DNA of 64,000 nucleotides, from NCBI GenBank assembly GCA_002999035.1, contig CP027241.1, positions 2,680,195 to 2,744,194 on the forward strand, written 5' to 3'. Positions 28,639 to 37,858 of the stretch are shown one piece after another. This DNA is from Lachnospiraceae bacterium oral taxon 500. GTDB taxonomy: Bacteria > Bacillota > Clostridia > Lachnospirales > Vallitaleaceae. Position 1 is the stretch's first letter. Every line of letters begins with the position of its first letter. A model generated the notes under the pieces. It was given only the letters and a program-made list of their open reading frames with translations. It did not search any database and had not been told where the DNA came from. The translations under genes were made by a program, and so were the position numbers.

Positions 28639-29289
28639 TTAATGTATGTTCCGTAAAATATCGCTCATCGCCACGATTTCATCTTCCTCTTTTTCCTCGG
28701 CCGGCCGCAGTTTTTCGGCCAGCTCCGCCGTCGCCTTGACCAGCAGCCGATGTTCGACCGCCAGCACCTTTTGCTGCAAGCTCTCCGGTGTTTCATCCGC
28801 CGCTACCTTTACCCGTTCCTGATAAAGTACCGGCCCGGTGTCCGTTCCCTCATCCACAAAATGCACTGTCGCACCGCTCTCGGTATCGCCCGCCGCCAGC
28901 ACCGCCTCATGCACCTTCAGCCCATAGTAGCCCTTGCCGCAATGCCGCGGCAGGAGCGAGGGATGAATGTTTAAAATCCGATTGGGGAAAATGTCAATCC
29001 AAGGCTTCGTCAATATCCGCAAATAGCCGGCCAGCACCACAAAATCAGCCTTCGCTTCCAGCACCATGCGCAGCAGCGCCAAATGGTACTCCTGCCGGTT
29101 CGGGTATTCCTTGGGATCGACAAAAAACGCCGGTATACCTGCCTTTTCCGCTCTGATCAGACCATATGCATCGGCTCTGTCCGACAGCACCAGCACGATC
29201 TCGGCAATCCCTTTGGCATGGACTTCATCAATTAAAGCCTGTAAATTAGAACCATTCCCTGAAATTAAAACAGCAAATCTGGTTCGCAT
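28639..29289 (-). CDS. purN: Phosphoribosylglycinamide formyltransferase (folate-dependent)
   Basis: PurN transfers the formyl group of 10-formyl-tetrahydrofolate to GAR. The 216-residue protein shows the N-terminal VLISGNGSNLQALID motif, the catalytic ILNIHPSLLPRHCGKGYYG block (Asn-His pair near residue 107) and the aspartate in VDEGTDTGPVLYQ. The C terminus is about 20 residues longer and more acidic than in the shortest homologues (PAEEKEEDEIVA). The start overlaps the end of purM by 25 bp, which suggests translational coupling. Confidence 0.96.
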   Translation of the reverse strand: MRTRFAVLISGNGSNLQALIDEVHAKGIAEIVLVLSDRADAYGLIRAEKAGIPAFFVDPKEYPNRQEYHLALLRMVLEAKADFVVLAGYLRILTKPWIDIFPNRILNIHPSLLPRHCGKGYYGLKVHEAVLAAGDTESGATVHFVDEGTDTGPVLYQERVKVAADETPESLQQKVLAVEHRLLVKATAELAEKLRPAEEKEEDEIVAMSDILRNIH

Positions 29290-30311
29290 AATCTTACCCC
29301 ATCCTCTCCGGCAATGACCCGACCAATAGCATAAGTCGCCCAGCCCCTTTGATTCAAGTCATTTTTAATCGCTTCCGCGTCCGCCTCTGCCACCGCTGCA
29401 ACCAAACCAATTCCCATGTTAAAAGTATGATACATCGCATCCCAGTCCAAATCTCCCCATTCCTGCAAGCGGTTAAAAACTTCCGGCAGAGGATACGATG
29501 CTTTTTGAATTTCAGCCGTTAAACCGGACGGCAGCATCCGGGGAATATTTTCATAAAATCCGCCGCCGGTGATATGAGCCAACCCTTTTAACCTATTTTT
29601 GCCGAAAAACGGCGCCACCGCCTGATAATAAATTTTGGTCGGCTCCAGCAAGACTTCCCCCACTGTCTGCTTGTCGTTTAATTTTTGACTAAGGGCAATC
29701 CCTTTCTGCTCCAATATTTTGCGCACCAGCGAAAAACCATTGCTGTGCAAACCCGACGAAGCCAGCCCCAACAGGACATCGCCCGCCTGAATACTGCTGC
29801 CGTCAATGGCCCTGGCCCGGTCGACAATGCCCACGCAAAAACCGGCCACATCATAATCGCCCGGCGCATAAAAGCCCGGCATCTCCGCCGTTTCTCCGCC
29901 TATCAGCGCCATTTCAGCCTGCCGGCAGCCGTCAGCCACCCCGGCCACAATTGCTTCGACCTGCTCCGGCCGGAGTTTACCGGTGGCAATATAATCCAAA
30001 AAGAACAGGGGTTTCGCCCCTTGGCACAAAATATCATTCGCACACATTGCCACACAGTCAATCCCAATGCTGTCATGCTTATTCATATCAATCGCCAGCT
30101 TTAATTTAGTGCCGACTCCGTCCGTTCCGGCAACCAGCACCGGTTTTTCCATCGTTTTGGCCATTTCAATTGAAAACAACCCGCCAAAGCCGCCCAAATC
30201 TCCAATTACTTCCGGTGTCAAGGTTGACCGGACATGTTTTTTCATCCGCTTAACCGCTTCATAACCGGCGTGAATGTCGACGCCGGCCTCTTTATAATCC
30301 AGTTTTGCCAT
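29265..30311 (-). CDS. purM: Phosphoribosylformylglycinamidine cyclo-ligase (AIR synthetase)
   Basis: PurM closes the imidazole ring, converting FGAM to AIR with ATP. This 348-residue member of the PurM/SelD fold starts MAKLDYKEAGVDIHAGYEAV. It shows the GTDGVGTKLKLA ATP-binding block (residues about 63-74), the GGETAEMPGFY motif and the GGGFYENIPRML segment. The ATG at 30311 follows AGAAGGAGA. It is placed between purF (11-bp gap) and purN (25-bp overlap), a tight translational chain. Confidence 0.96.
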   Translation of the reverse strand: MAKLDYKEAGVDIHAGYEAVKRMKKHVRSTLTPEVIGDLGGFGGLFSIEMAKTMEKPVLVAGTDGVGTKLKLAIDMNKHDSIGIDCVAMCANDILCQGAKPLFFLDYIATGKLRPEQVEAIVAGVADGCRQAEMALIGGETAEMPGFYAPGDYDVAGFCVGIVDRARAIDGSSIQAGDVLLGLASSGLHSNGFSLVRKILEQKGIALSQKLNDKQTVGEVLLEPTKIYYQAVAPFFGKNRLKGLAHITGGGFYENIPRMLPSGLTAEIQKASYPLPEVFNRLQEWGDLDWDAMYHTFNMGIGLVAAVAEADAEAIKNDLNQRGWATYAIGRVIAGEDGVRLCEPDLLF

Positions 30312-30322
30312 CTTTTCTCCTT

Positions 30323-31747
30323 CTACCGCTTGGTCTGATTTTTAAGTTCTTCCGGTATTTCTATGGGATATTCGCCGTTAAAGCAATCCAGATTCAGGCT
30401 TTCCTTAGGAATCCCGATTGCTTCCACCAAACCGTCAATACTTAAATACTTTAAGCTGTCCGCACCGATCATTTCACAAATTTCTTCCGTACTGTAATTC
30501 GCCCCCAACAGCTCACTGATGACCGGCGTATCAATCCCGAAATAAGTCGGATATTTAATCGGCGGAGAGCTGATCCGAAAATGAATCTCTCTGGCTCCGG
30601 CATCCCGTAAAATCTTAATAATCCGCCGGCTGGTCGTTCCCCGGACAATGGAATCGTCAATCAGCACGATTCGCTTATCTCTGACCGCCTCTTTTAAAAC
30701 ACTCAGCTTTAAAAAGACCGCCTGCTCCCGCATTTCCTGCGTCGGCTCAATAAAAGTCCGACCCATATATTTATTTTTAATCAGACCGGCATCATAGGGA
30801 ATCCCGGACTGCTCCGCGTAGCCCAGCGCCGCCGCAATTCCTGAATCCGGTACAGCCACGACAATATCGGCTTTTACGTCATCGGATTTGGCCAGCAGCC
30901 GGCCGGCATTTTTTCGGGTTTCATAAACGCTCTTGCCGTCAATCACCGAGTCCGGCCGGGCAAAATAAACATATTCAAAGCTGCAATGCGCAAGTCTTTG
31001 GTTCTCGGCATAGCGAACAGACTCTATCCCCTGATCATTGATAATCACCATTTCCCCGGGCAAAATGTCCCGAACAAACTCCGCTCCGACAATATCCAAA
31101 GCGACCGTTTCCGAGGCCAGCATATAACCGTCCCAGAGCCTGCCCAAAACCAGCGGCCGAATCCCGTGCGGATCGCGGATACCGATGAGATTGCCCTCGC
31201 ACAGCATGGTGAAAGCATACGCTCCCTGAATTCGGTCTAAGGTTTTTAAAATCGCTTCTTTATAACCGGCCTTGTAGTTTTTGGCAATCAGGCTCAATAC
31301 CACTTCCGAATCGATCGTCGTTTGAAAAATCGCCCCATCTTCTTCCAGTTCCCGCCGGATCTGGTAGGCATTGACTAAATTGCCGTTATGAGCCAGCGCA
31401 ATACTGCCGCCCCGGTAATTGATCACCAACGGCTGGGCATTCACAATCTGGCTGTCACCGCCGGCTGCATAGCGGACATGACCGATACCGGTATTCCCGC
31501 TTAAACTCTGTAACATCTGCCGGGAAAAAACCTCCCGAACCAGCCCCATATCCTTATAGCTTTGCATTTGGCCGTCCCGCAGCAACGCTATCCCGGCGCT
31601 TTCCTGCCCCCGGTGCTGCAGCGCCAGCAGCGCCAAAACAATCATATCCGCCACATTCTTGTGGGCATGAATCCCGACCACGCCGCAGGCCTCTTTCAGT
31701 TTGTCCTGCACATATTCTCTTTCACTAAAAACTTCTTCTTTTTTCAT
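30323..31747 (-). CDS. purF: Amidophosphoribosyltransferase (Fe-S type)
   Basis: PurF makes phosphoribosylamine from PRPP and glutamine, the first committed step. The expected N-terminal nucleophile is the Cys of LKEACGVVG, Cys21 when started at MKKEEVFSERE, so a 20-residue propeptide must be removed. This resembles the Bacillus enzyme, which has an 11-residue propeptide and an Fe-S cluster. The PRPP loop is in VLIDDSIVRGTTS. Late cysteines (in NLDCFNGEYP and elsewhere) fit the Fe-S type. A longer frame reaches 31954 but runs through the repeat at 31880-31978 and is rejected. No strong ribosome binding site precedes 31747, so the start is less certain. Confidence 0.93.
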   Translation of the reverse strand: MKKEEVFSEREYVQDKLKEACGVVGIHAHKNVADMIVLALLALQHRGQESAGIALLRDGQMQSYKDMGLVREVFSRQMLQSLSGNTGIGHVRYAAGGDSQIVNAQPLVINYRGGSIALAHNGNLVNAYQIRRELEEDGAIFQTTIDSEVVLSLIAKNYKAGYKEAILKTLDRIQGAYAFTMLCEGNLIGIRDPHGIRPLVLGRLWDGYMLASETVALDIVGAEFVRDILPGEMVIINDQGIESVRYAENQRLAHCSFEYVYFARPDSVIDGKSVYETRKNAGRLLAKSDDVKADIVVAVPDSGIAAALGYAEQSGIPYDAGLIKNKYMGRTFIEPTQEMREQAVFLKLSVLKEAVRDKRIVLIDDSIVRGTTSRRIIKILRDAGAREIHFRISSPPIKYPTYFGIDTPVISELLGANYSTEEICEMIGADSLKYLSIDGLVEAIGIPKESLNLDCFNGEYPIEIPEELKNQTKR

Positions 31748-31879
31748 GGCTGCAATGCTCCGCATTTCTGAGCCGAATTTTCCTGACCGCGCCATGCATT
31801 CCGGCAGTCGAAAAGTCCCGCTCCAAACAAGTGTTAAATCCGATGCCGGCTCGCCGGCAGGAGATTTATCATCAGTTAG

Positions 31880-31978
31880 TAACTCAACTTTCCCATGTTC
31901 GTCAGAATAGTCTTTTTTCGTGAGACCGCCCGCCCGGGCAGAAGTGCGCAGCACTTCGATCAGGGGAAAGTTTAGTTA
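31880..31978. repeat. 99-bp terminal-inverted-repeat element between purE and purF
   Basis: The left end TAACTCAACTTTCCC (31880-31894) is inverted as GGGAAAGTTTAGTTA (31964-31978), 14 of 15 bp matching. Inside are the block ATGTTCGTCAGAATAG and one copy of the 43-bp hairpin unit seen four times at 10832-11002 (GCCCGGGC core plus GAAGTGC-hairpin). The element sits 11 bp after the purE stop, inside the operon. Between it and purF a GCCGGC-GA-GCCGGC hairpin lies near 31845. Confidence 0.85.
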
Positions 31979-31988
31979 ATAAAACTCT

Positions 31989-32459
31989 TTAAAGATAACT
32001 GTCCTTTAAAACTTTCTCGCGCATTTCCGCTTTAAACGCCAGTAGCCGCGGTTTCAATTCCGGATATTTTAAACTCAAAATCTCGGCCGCTAAGATGCCG
32101 GCATTTTCCGCACCGTTAATCGCCACCGTCGCTACCGGTACGCCGGACGGCATCTGCACCATAGAAAGCAAGGAATCCAGGCCGTCCATCGTAGAAGATT
32201 TAACCGGCAGCCCAATCACCGGCAAAATCGTAACCGCCGCCAGCACTCCCGGCAAATGCGCCGCTTTACCGGCGGCGGCAATCAGCAAATCAATTCCGTT
32301 TTCCTCCGCCGCCCGGGCATAAGCCAAGGCTTCATCCGGCGTCCGATGCGCCGACAGCACCCTCACTTCATACTCAATTCCAAACCGTTCCAGCATTTGC
32401 CAAACCTTTTCCACCACCGGCAAATCCGACCGGCTGCCCATAATAACCGCTGCTTTCAT
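31989..32459 (-). CDS. purE: N5-carboxyaminoimidazole ribonucleotide mutase
   Basis: PurE converts N5-CAIR to CAIR (class I) or carboxylates AIR directly (class II). The 156-residue protein carries the MGSRSDLPV motif, the active-site SAHRTPDEAL and the GLPVKSSTMDGLDSLLSMVQMP block. No purK is in this operon, so either purK is elsewhere or this enzyme works without it. The ATG at 32459 follows GGAGGAG. It lies between purL (183-bp gap) and purF, from which a repeat element separates it. Confidence 0.95.
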   Translation of the reverse strand: MKAAVIMGSRSDLPVVEKVWQMLERFGIEYEVRVLSAHRTPDEALAYARAAEENGIDLLIAAAGKAAHLPGVLAAVTILPVIGLPVKSSTMDGLDSLLSMVQMPSGVPVATVAINGAENAGILAAEILSLKYPELKPRLLAFKAEMREKVLKDSYL

Positions 32460-32642
32460 TGCTCCTCCTATCGTATATCATACTATTACACCGTCTATTG
32501 GCCGCTCTCCTTTTCCGACACTGAAAACATCGTATTGATCCGAATTCGCAGCCTGCAAACAAAAGCCTGCCTGCTAAACACATTTGATTTTCAGCCACGG
32601 CTGCGCTAAAAGACGGTTTATCTTGCTCCCAAAAGTTAAGCG

Positions 32643-35600
32643 CTATCTAAAATACTCCACACCAGCGGTAAAAAGATCCTGTCTCTTTTCGCCCCCGATA
32701 TTTTTAAACAATCCCGCTTCATAGCGCTCGGTATGTCCCATTTTGCCTAAAATCAAACCATCCCGGCTGAGAATCCCTTCCACTGCAAACGCTGAACCAT
32801 TGGGATTATACTCCCCTTCGCTGTAAGCAGTTCCGCCGGCATCAACGTAGCGGCTGAAAATCTGGTGCTGGGCTGACAAGCGCCGAATCCATTCCGCATC
32901 TGCATAAAATCTGCCTTCCCCATGCGACACCGCAATTTCGTGCCGCTCGCCCAGCCGCAGGCCATCCGCCCACGGGCTGCTGATGCTGCAAATTTCGGTG
33001 GTTACGATTCGAGAAATATGCCGGCCAATCCGGTTATAAGTCAAAGTGGGCGAATCGGCCTCCAGTTCCCTGATTTCCCCATACGGTAAAAGGCCGGTCT
33101 TAATCAGCGCCTGAAAGCCGTTGCAAATTCCTAAAATCAAGTTTTTCTTTTGCTTGACATGGCTGTTAATTACCTCTTTTAACTCCGGCTGGCTCAAAAT
33201 CGCAGCAATAAACTTGCCCGCTCCGTCCGGTTCATCACCGGCACTGAAACCACCCGCCAAGGCCAAGATCTGCGCCTGCTCAATTTTCCGGCACAGGGCG
33301 GCAATGGAATCGGTCAATTCCTGCCGGCTGCGGTTGCGCAGCACCACCGTTTCCACTTCGGCACCGGCCTTGGTAAAAGCTTTCGCCATATCATATTCGC
33401 AGTTTGTCCCCGGAAAAACCGGAATGCAAACCAGCGGTTTCATCGTTTTGCTCCGGCTGTGTGCGGTCTGCCGACCGGCTTTCAGCGGCTTTTCCGCCTG
33501 CTCCGGCGCTATTGCCGCCAGCGGCTCGCCGCAGACATGGTCTTTAAAAATACCGGCCAGCGGCTTTTGCCAAGCTGCTTTTAACTCGGCTATGCTTACC
33601 TTTTGCCCCTGCCAGCTGATTTCCGGCTGCGGATGGATCTGCCCCAAAAGCCGAACCCCGGCTGCCGCTAGTTCTGCCTGCCGCGCTTGCCATTCAGCCG
33701 CCGGAACTTCCAGTAAAATACTGCCGTAATCCGGCGCAAATAACTCTGGAATCGCCTCTTTTAGCTGAACACCCAGCTCATTGCCAAAGGCCATCCCGGC
33801 AATGGCCGCCGCCAAGGAACTCTCGACCATTTTCGCTGCTAAAATCATGCCTTGCCGGTTCCATTTCTGAATATTGGCAAACATTTCCTTTAAATAATTA
33901 AAATCCGGTATTTTCTGCTCTGTCAGTTTAAGCGGATAATACAGCAAGCAAGTCTCGCCGCCCTTTAATTCCGGAGAAATAACCGCCTCGGACTTACCGG
34001 CACAAACGGCAAAGGTAATCAAAGTCGGCGGCACATCCAAATCCTCAAAGCTGCCGGACATACTGTCCTTGCCGCCGATGGAAGCCAGTCCCATTTGACT
34101 TTGAAAATAATAAGAACCCAACAGCGCCGCCACCGGTTTCCCCCAGCGTTTCGGCTCCCGGCGCAGGCGCTCAAAATACTCCTGACAGGATAGCCGTAGG
34201 CACCTGTAATCCGCCCCCAGACAAACTGCCTTCGCCGCCGCCATCACCCCGGCAAACAGGGCACCGTGGAACGGGCTCCAAACCGCCATTTCCGGGCAAT
34301 AACCATGCGTCATATAGGCTGCATCATCCGTTTCGCCGGCTGTAACAGGAATTTTAAAGACCATGCCGTCTACCTTGCTGGTCTGCGTTTTTCCGCCATA
34401 GGGAAAAAGCACCGTCCCCCGTCCGACCGTGCTGTCAAACTTTTCCGCTAAAGAAGTTTGACTGCCGGTATTTAAACTGGATAATTCCGCTAAATATCTG
34501 GTTTTCAGTTCTCCGGCCTCGCCCGGCAGCAACTCGCCCTGCTGCGTTCTCCGCCGGAAAAACTCATTTTCGGTAATAGCCGGAACCAATGCGCCGATTT
34601 GACCCAAAACACCGTTACTGTCTAAAAACTCGCGGCTCAAATCCAAAATCCGGCTGCCCCGCCAATTCATGCGCAGCCGGCTGTCATCATTAATCACCGC
34701 CGCCTTAACCGCCGTGATATTTTCCTCCGCCGCCCAGGCTTCTACTTTAGCCTGATCCTGTGCTTCAATCACAATCGCCATCCGCTCCTGCGACTCGGAC
34801 ACCGCCAGTTCCGTACCGTCCAGACCATCATATTTTTTCGGCAATGCGTCCAAATCAATATCTAGGCCGTCCGCCAACTCGCCAATCGCTACCGCGATGC
34901 CGCCCGCGCCAAAATCGTTACAGCGTTTGATGCAGCGGGCAAACTCCGGCCGCCGGAACAAGCGCTGTAATTTTCGCTCTTCCGGGGCATTTCCCTTCTG
35001 CACCTCGGCTCCGGCCGTATCAATTGATTCGGTACTATGCGCCTTGGAAGAACCGGTTGCTCCGCCGACACCATCCCGGCCGGTCGCGCCGCCCAGCACC
35101 ATGACGATATCCCCCGGCTGCGGCTGCAAGCGGCGGACATTTTTTGCCGGGACAGCGGCAATCACCGCTCCCAATTCCATCCGCTTGGCTTTAAAGCCCG
35201 GATGATAATACTCTCTGACCTCGCCGGTCGCCAGCCCGATTTGATTGCCATAGCTGCTGTACCCATCGGCCGCTTCCACCGTAATCTTTCTTTGCGGGAG
35301 CTTGCCCGCCAGCGTTTGCTCCATGCTCTCGGTGGGATCGGCCGCTCCCGTTATTCTCATCCCGCCAAACACATAGGCCCGCCCCGACAGCGGATCGCGG
35401 ATTGCTCCGCCCAGGCAGGTAGCTGCTCCGCCAAACGGCTCAATTTCGGTCGGATGGTTATGCGTTTCATTTTTAAATTGCAGTAAATAATCTTCCGTTT
35501 CGGTTTGGCCGTCAGCTATTTGACAGCTGACCGGAATCTTAATCGAACAGGCGTTAATCTCCTCCGATTCGTCCAAATCCGGCAGCAGACCCTTTGCTTT

Positions 35601-36446
35601 CATTTCCTTCATGCCCAGTGTTGCCATGTCCATCAGCGTTTGCGGCTTGTCCGCCGCATATTTAGCCTTATTTTCCCGATAAAGACGGTAGGCCGCCTGC
35701 TTAACCGGCAGGTAATCGTCCGGTTCCCAGTCAATTTCCGTCAGCACCGTGGCAAAAGTAGTATGGCGACAGTGATCCGACCAATAGGTGTCAATCACCT
35801 TTAATTCCGTGACACTGGGATCACGGCCTTCCTTTTGAAAATATTGCTGGCAAAACAGCAAGTCTTCCTCCGTCATAGCAAACCCGGACTGAGCGTAAAA
35901 AGCTTTTATTTCTTCAGCGGAAAGCCGGGTAAAACCGTGATAATATTTAATGTCTTCCGGCCGCCCCAAATCATTTTGCAGGTTCTCCGGCTTAGCCAGC
36001 GGAACTTCATGCGAATCGACTTCGTTAATCAAGTAGGCCTTCATTTGCTCTATTTCCTGATCGGAAAAATCACCAGTCAAACCAATTATTTTTTTGCAGC
36101 GGAGCACACATTTTTTGCCGGTTACCGCCAATATACACTGGACGGCCGAATCCGCCCGCTGATCAAATTGACCGGGTAAATATTCATAAGCAAAATACCG
36201 GGTACCCGCCTGCATCGGCAGCTCTTCCCCGCCCAGCCGGTCGGTATTGACCTCTGACAAGACCTTTTTTAACACCTCTGCCCATTCTTCCTCGGAAAAA
36301 TCGGCTTCCATATCATAGCAGTTCCATAAATCGACCGCTTTTAATTTAGCGGCAGCAAAAGAAAACATTCCTTTCAGTTCGTCTGAAATCGAATGTTTTT
36401 CCTCTGCAAAGGCTTCCTGCTTCTGCACCAAAAATCGCTTGACCAC
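32643..36446 (-). CDS. purL: Phosphoribosylformylglycinamidine synthase, single-chain large type
   Basis: This 1267-residue enzyme makes FGAM from FGAR, glutamine and ATP. It is the fused large form known from proteobacteria and some Clostridia, not the PurS-PurQ-PurL trio of Bacillus. An N-terminal PurS-like part is followed by two PurM-like synthase halves (TYWSDHCRHTTF, FKNETHNHPTEIEPFGGAAT, GCNDFGAGG-type KRCNDFGAGGIA). The C-terminal glutamine amidotransferase domain has FPGTNCEYDMA, the catalytic cysteine in ILGICNGFQAL (near residue 1120) and SHGEGRF. The start is a GTG at 36446 after AAGGAGG with a long spacing. It is the first gene of the operon. Confidence 0.95.
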   Translation of the reverse strand: MVKRFLVQKQEAFAEEKHSISDELKGMFSFAAAKLKAVDLWNCYDMEADFSEEEWAEVLKKVLSEVNTDRLGGEELPMQAGTRYFAYEYLPGQFDQRADSAVQCILAVTGKKCVLRCKKIIGLTGDFSDQEIEQMKAYLINEVDSHEVPLAKPENLQNDLGRPEDIKYYHGFTRLSAEEIKAFYAQSGFAMTEEDLLFCQQYFQKEGRDPSVTELKVIDTYWSDHCRHTTFATVLTEIDWEPDDYLPVKQAAYRLYRENKAKYAADKPQTLMDMATLGMKEMKAKGLLPDLDESEEINACSIKIPVSCQIADGQTETEDYLLQFKNETHNHPTEIEPFGGAATCLGGAIRDPLSGRAYVFGGMRITGAADPTESMEQTLAGKLPQRKITVEAADGYSSYGNQIGLATGEVREYYHPGFKAKRMELGAVIAAVPAKNVRRLQPQPGDIVMVLGGATGRDGVGGATGSSKAHSTESIDTAGAEVQKGNAPEERKLQRLFRRPEFARCIKRCNDFGAGGIAVAIGELADGLDIDLDALPKKYDGLDGTELAVSESQERMAIVIEAQDQAKVEAWAAEENITAVKAAVINDDSRLRMNWRGSRILDLSREFLDSNGVLGQIGALVPAITENEFFRRRTQQGELLPGEAGELKTRYLAELSSLNTGSQTSLAEKFDSTVGRGTVLFPYGGKTQTSKVDGMVFKIPVTAGETDDAAYMTHGYCPEMAVWSPFHGALFAGVMAAAKAVCLGADYRCLRLSCQEYFERLRREPKRWGKPVAALLGSYYFQSQMGLASIGGKDSMSGSFEDLDVPPTLITFAVCAGKSEAVISPELKGGETCLLYYPLKLTEQKIPDFNYLKEMFANIQKWNRQGMILAAKMVESSLAAAIAGMAFGNELGVQLKEAIPELFAPDYGSILLEVPAAEWQARQAELAAAGVRLLGQIHPQPEISWQGQKVSIAELKAAWQKPLAGIFKDHVCGEPLAAIAPEQAEKPLKAGRQTAHSRSKTMKPLVCIPVFPGTNCEYDMAKAFTKAGAEVETVVLRNRSRQELTDSIAALCRKIEQAQILALAGGFSAGDEPDGAGKFIAAILSQPELKEVINSHVKQKKNLILGICNGFQALIKTGLLPYGEIRELEADSPTLTYNRIGRHISRIVTTEICSISSPWADGLRLGERHEIAVSHGEGRFYADAEWIRRLSAQHQIFSRYVDAGGTAYSEGEYNPNGSAFAVEGILSRDGLILGKMGHTERYEAGLFKNIGGEKRQDLFTAGVEYFR

Positions 36447-36491
36447 GGCTTGCTCGTCCTCCTTGCTTGAGATAGATGGTTTGTTTTTTCT

Positions 36492-36569
36492 ATCATACCA
36501 TCAAGATCAGTCCGCGTCAATGGATTTTCCGAATGTTTTTTTATATTTTAATAAAATTGTTCGGAAATT
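36492..36569 (-). promoter_or_regulatory. pur operon promoter with a paired PurBox (PurR operator)
   Basis: The promoter is TTGACG (36515-36520), 17 bp, TATGAT (36492-36497). Upstream is one 14-bp PurBox at 36556-36569. On the minus strand it reads AATTTCCGAACAAT, fully matching AWWWCCGAACWWT. A second, inverted PurBox lies at 36525-36538 (TTTTCCGAATGTTT on the plus strand) with one or two mismatches. The 17-bp spacing equals that of known B. subtilis PurR operators. PurR would release at high PRPP. The purR gene is not in this window. Confidence 0.85.
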
Positions 36570-36684
36570 TTATGCTCAAAAACTGGTTGTAAGGCATTTG
36601 ACTTAATCCCGTCTCGGAATATCTCTGTGACAATTGCCATTTATGTGCCGAAATCGGAACAAAAAATAGATCGCGCTCCCCGGC

Positions 36685-37017
36685 TCATCTGACAAACACA
36701 GTCTGCACCAGAATCATATAGCAAACCGTACCGCTGACAATACTGAGCAGCGTATTTCGTTTCCAGATATGCAGCACCACAACCAGCGCCGCTGCGAGTA
36801 TTTCCGGCGCCGCATAGGGAAAAGAAGTTATCACCGTGTCCTTAAAGCAAAAAACAACCAACATTCCCATAATGGCATAGGGCAATACCTTACTCAAATA
36901 GACTACTATTTCCGGTGTTTTCCGGCCGCCCGTAAAAATCAAAAACGGCAGGCCTCGCAGTCCCAGCGTGACCACCGCCAGCACCACGATCAATAAAAAC
37001 GAATGCAGCTCATTCAT
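36685..37017 (-). CDS. azlD: AzlD family branched-chain amino acid exporter subunit
   Basis: This small 110-residue membrane protein has about four hydrophobic helices (FLLIVVLAVVTLGLRGLPFL, SKVLPYAIMGMLVVFCF, ILAAALVVVLHI, LLSIVSGTVCYMILVQ). It is the partner of AzlC in export of branched-chain amino acids and their analogues. The R-x-LPF segment after the first helix is typical of AzlD. It overlaps the azlC stop by 8 bp, and its GGAGGG ribosome site lies inside azlC. Confidence 0.92.
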   Translation of the reverse strand: MNELHSFLLIVVLAVVTLGLRGLPFLIFTGGRKTPEIVVYLSKVLPYAIMGMLVVFCFKDTVITSFPYAAPEILAAALVVVLHIWKRNTLLSIVSGTVCYMILVQTVFVR

Positions 37018-37693
37018 TGGTAATTCCCTCCTTTTTGCGCAGGCCGATTAGCAGTACCGCAATCAGCAGCATAGCCGGAATTAAAAACTTTTGACTGCCC
37101 AAAGTCAGCAGGCATAAAACTGACGCACCGATTCCGACCAGGGCGGATAAATGATTTTTAACCATCAGCCACTGCTCCGTAAAGATCGTCAAAAAGAGGG
37201 CGGTCAGCACAAAATCAATGCCTTTGGTATCAATCGGTAAAATCCCGCCTAAAAAAGCACCCAGTATCGAGCCGGTAATCCAATATGAGTAGTCCAGAAA
37301 TGATATCCAAAAATAATACTGATCCGGCTCCGTTTCTCCGGCCTGACAAAGCAGAGAATAGGTTTCATCGGTTAAGCTGAAAATCAAAAAAGGCTTATAT
37401 TTGCGCCCTTTATATTTATCCACCATGGAAATCCCGTAAAATAAATACCGGGCATTGACCGCCACCGCTGTCAGCGCCGCCGTCAAAAGCGAAACGTTTT
37501 CAGCCAGCAGCTCAGCCCCTACATACTGCATACTGCCGCCATAAATCAAAATACTCATGACTCCCGCCCACAGCACGCCGTAGCCTTTGCCCCGCAGGAT
37601 CATGCCGAAGCCGATCCCCAAAACCATGTATCCGGCCATCACCGGCAGCGTTTTTAAAAAAGCTCTTTTTACTATTGTTTTTCGTTTCATCAT
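37010..37693 (-). CDS. azlC: AzlC family branched-chain amino acid exporter subunit
   Basis: This 227-residue integral membrane protein has about six to seven helices. The family motifs are GFGMILRGKGYGVLWAG near the start, YGGSMQYVGAELL, NARYLFYGISM and the SLTDETYSL block. I chose the ATG at 37693, or the next ATG three bases later, both behind AAAGGTG. A longer open frame to 37957 only translates the hairpin repeats upstream. Those repeats and the rpoC terminator separate it from rpoC. Confidence 0.92.
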   Translation of the reverse strand: MMKRKTIVKRAFLKTLPVMAGYMVLGIGFGMILRGKGYGVLWAGVMSILIYGGSMQYVGAELLAENVSLLTAALTAVAVNARYLFYGISMVDKYKGRKYKPFLIFSLTDETYSLLCQAGETEPDQYYFWISFLDYSYWITGSILGAFLGGILPIDTKGIDFVLTALFLTIFTEQWLMVKNHLSALVGIGASVLCLLTLGSQKFLIPAMLLIAVLLIGLRKKEGITNE

Positions 37694-37771
37694 CGCACCT
37701 TTAAAATATCTCTTTAATTTGCCAAAGCCGCCCCCATCGTATGTACAAAAGGGAATAATTGTTTTACCGGC

Positions 37772-37832
37772 GAAGCGCCGCAAAATGAATATGCCCGCTT
37801 CGTGGTCGCATTCATTTATGCTTGCGCGCTTC
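37772..37832. repeat. 61-bp hairpin repeat (copy C, first half only)
   Basis: GAAGCGC (37772-37778) and GCGCTTC (37826-37832) bound the same 61-bp hairpin as copies A and B. Internal ATGAAT/ATTCAT and CCGC/GCGG pairing is retained. It differs from copy B at about one position. Confidence 0.85.
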
Positions 37833-37858
37833 AAATCGCATTTTATCGCCCGGTTCCC

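Noticed and set aside
31748-31954. N-terminal extension of PurF by 69 residues
   Set aside because: It translates the repeat element and flanking hairpin, and the cleavage site needs only a short propeptide.
36447-36684. Purine or ZTP riboswitch upstream of purL
   Set aside because: No conserved riboswitch core is present. The region is explained by a PurBox pair and a promoter.
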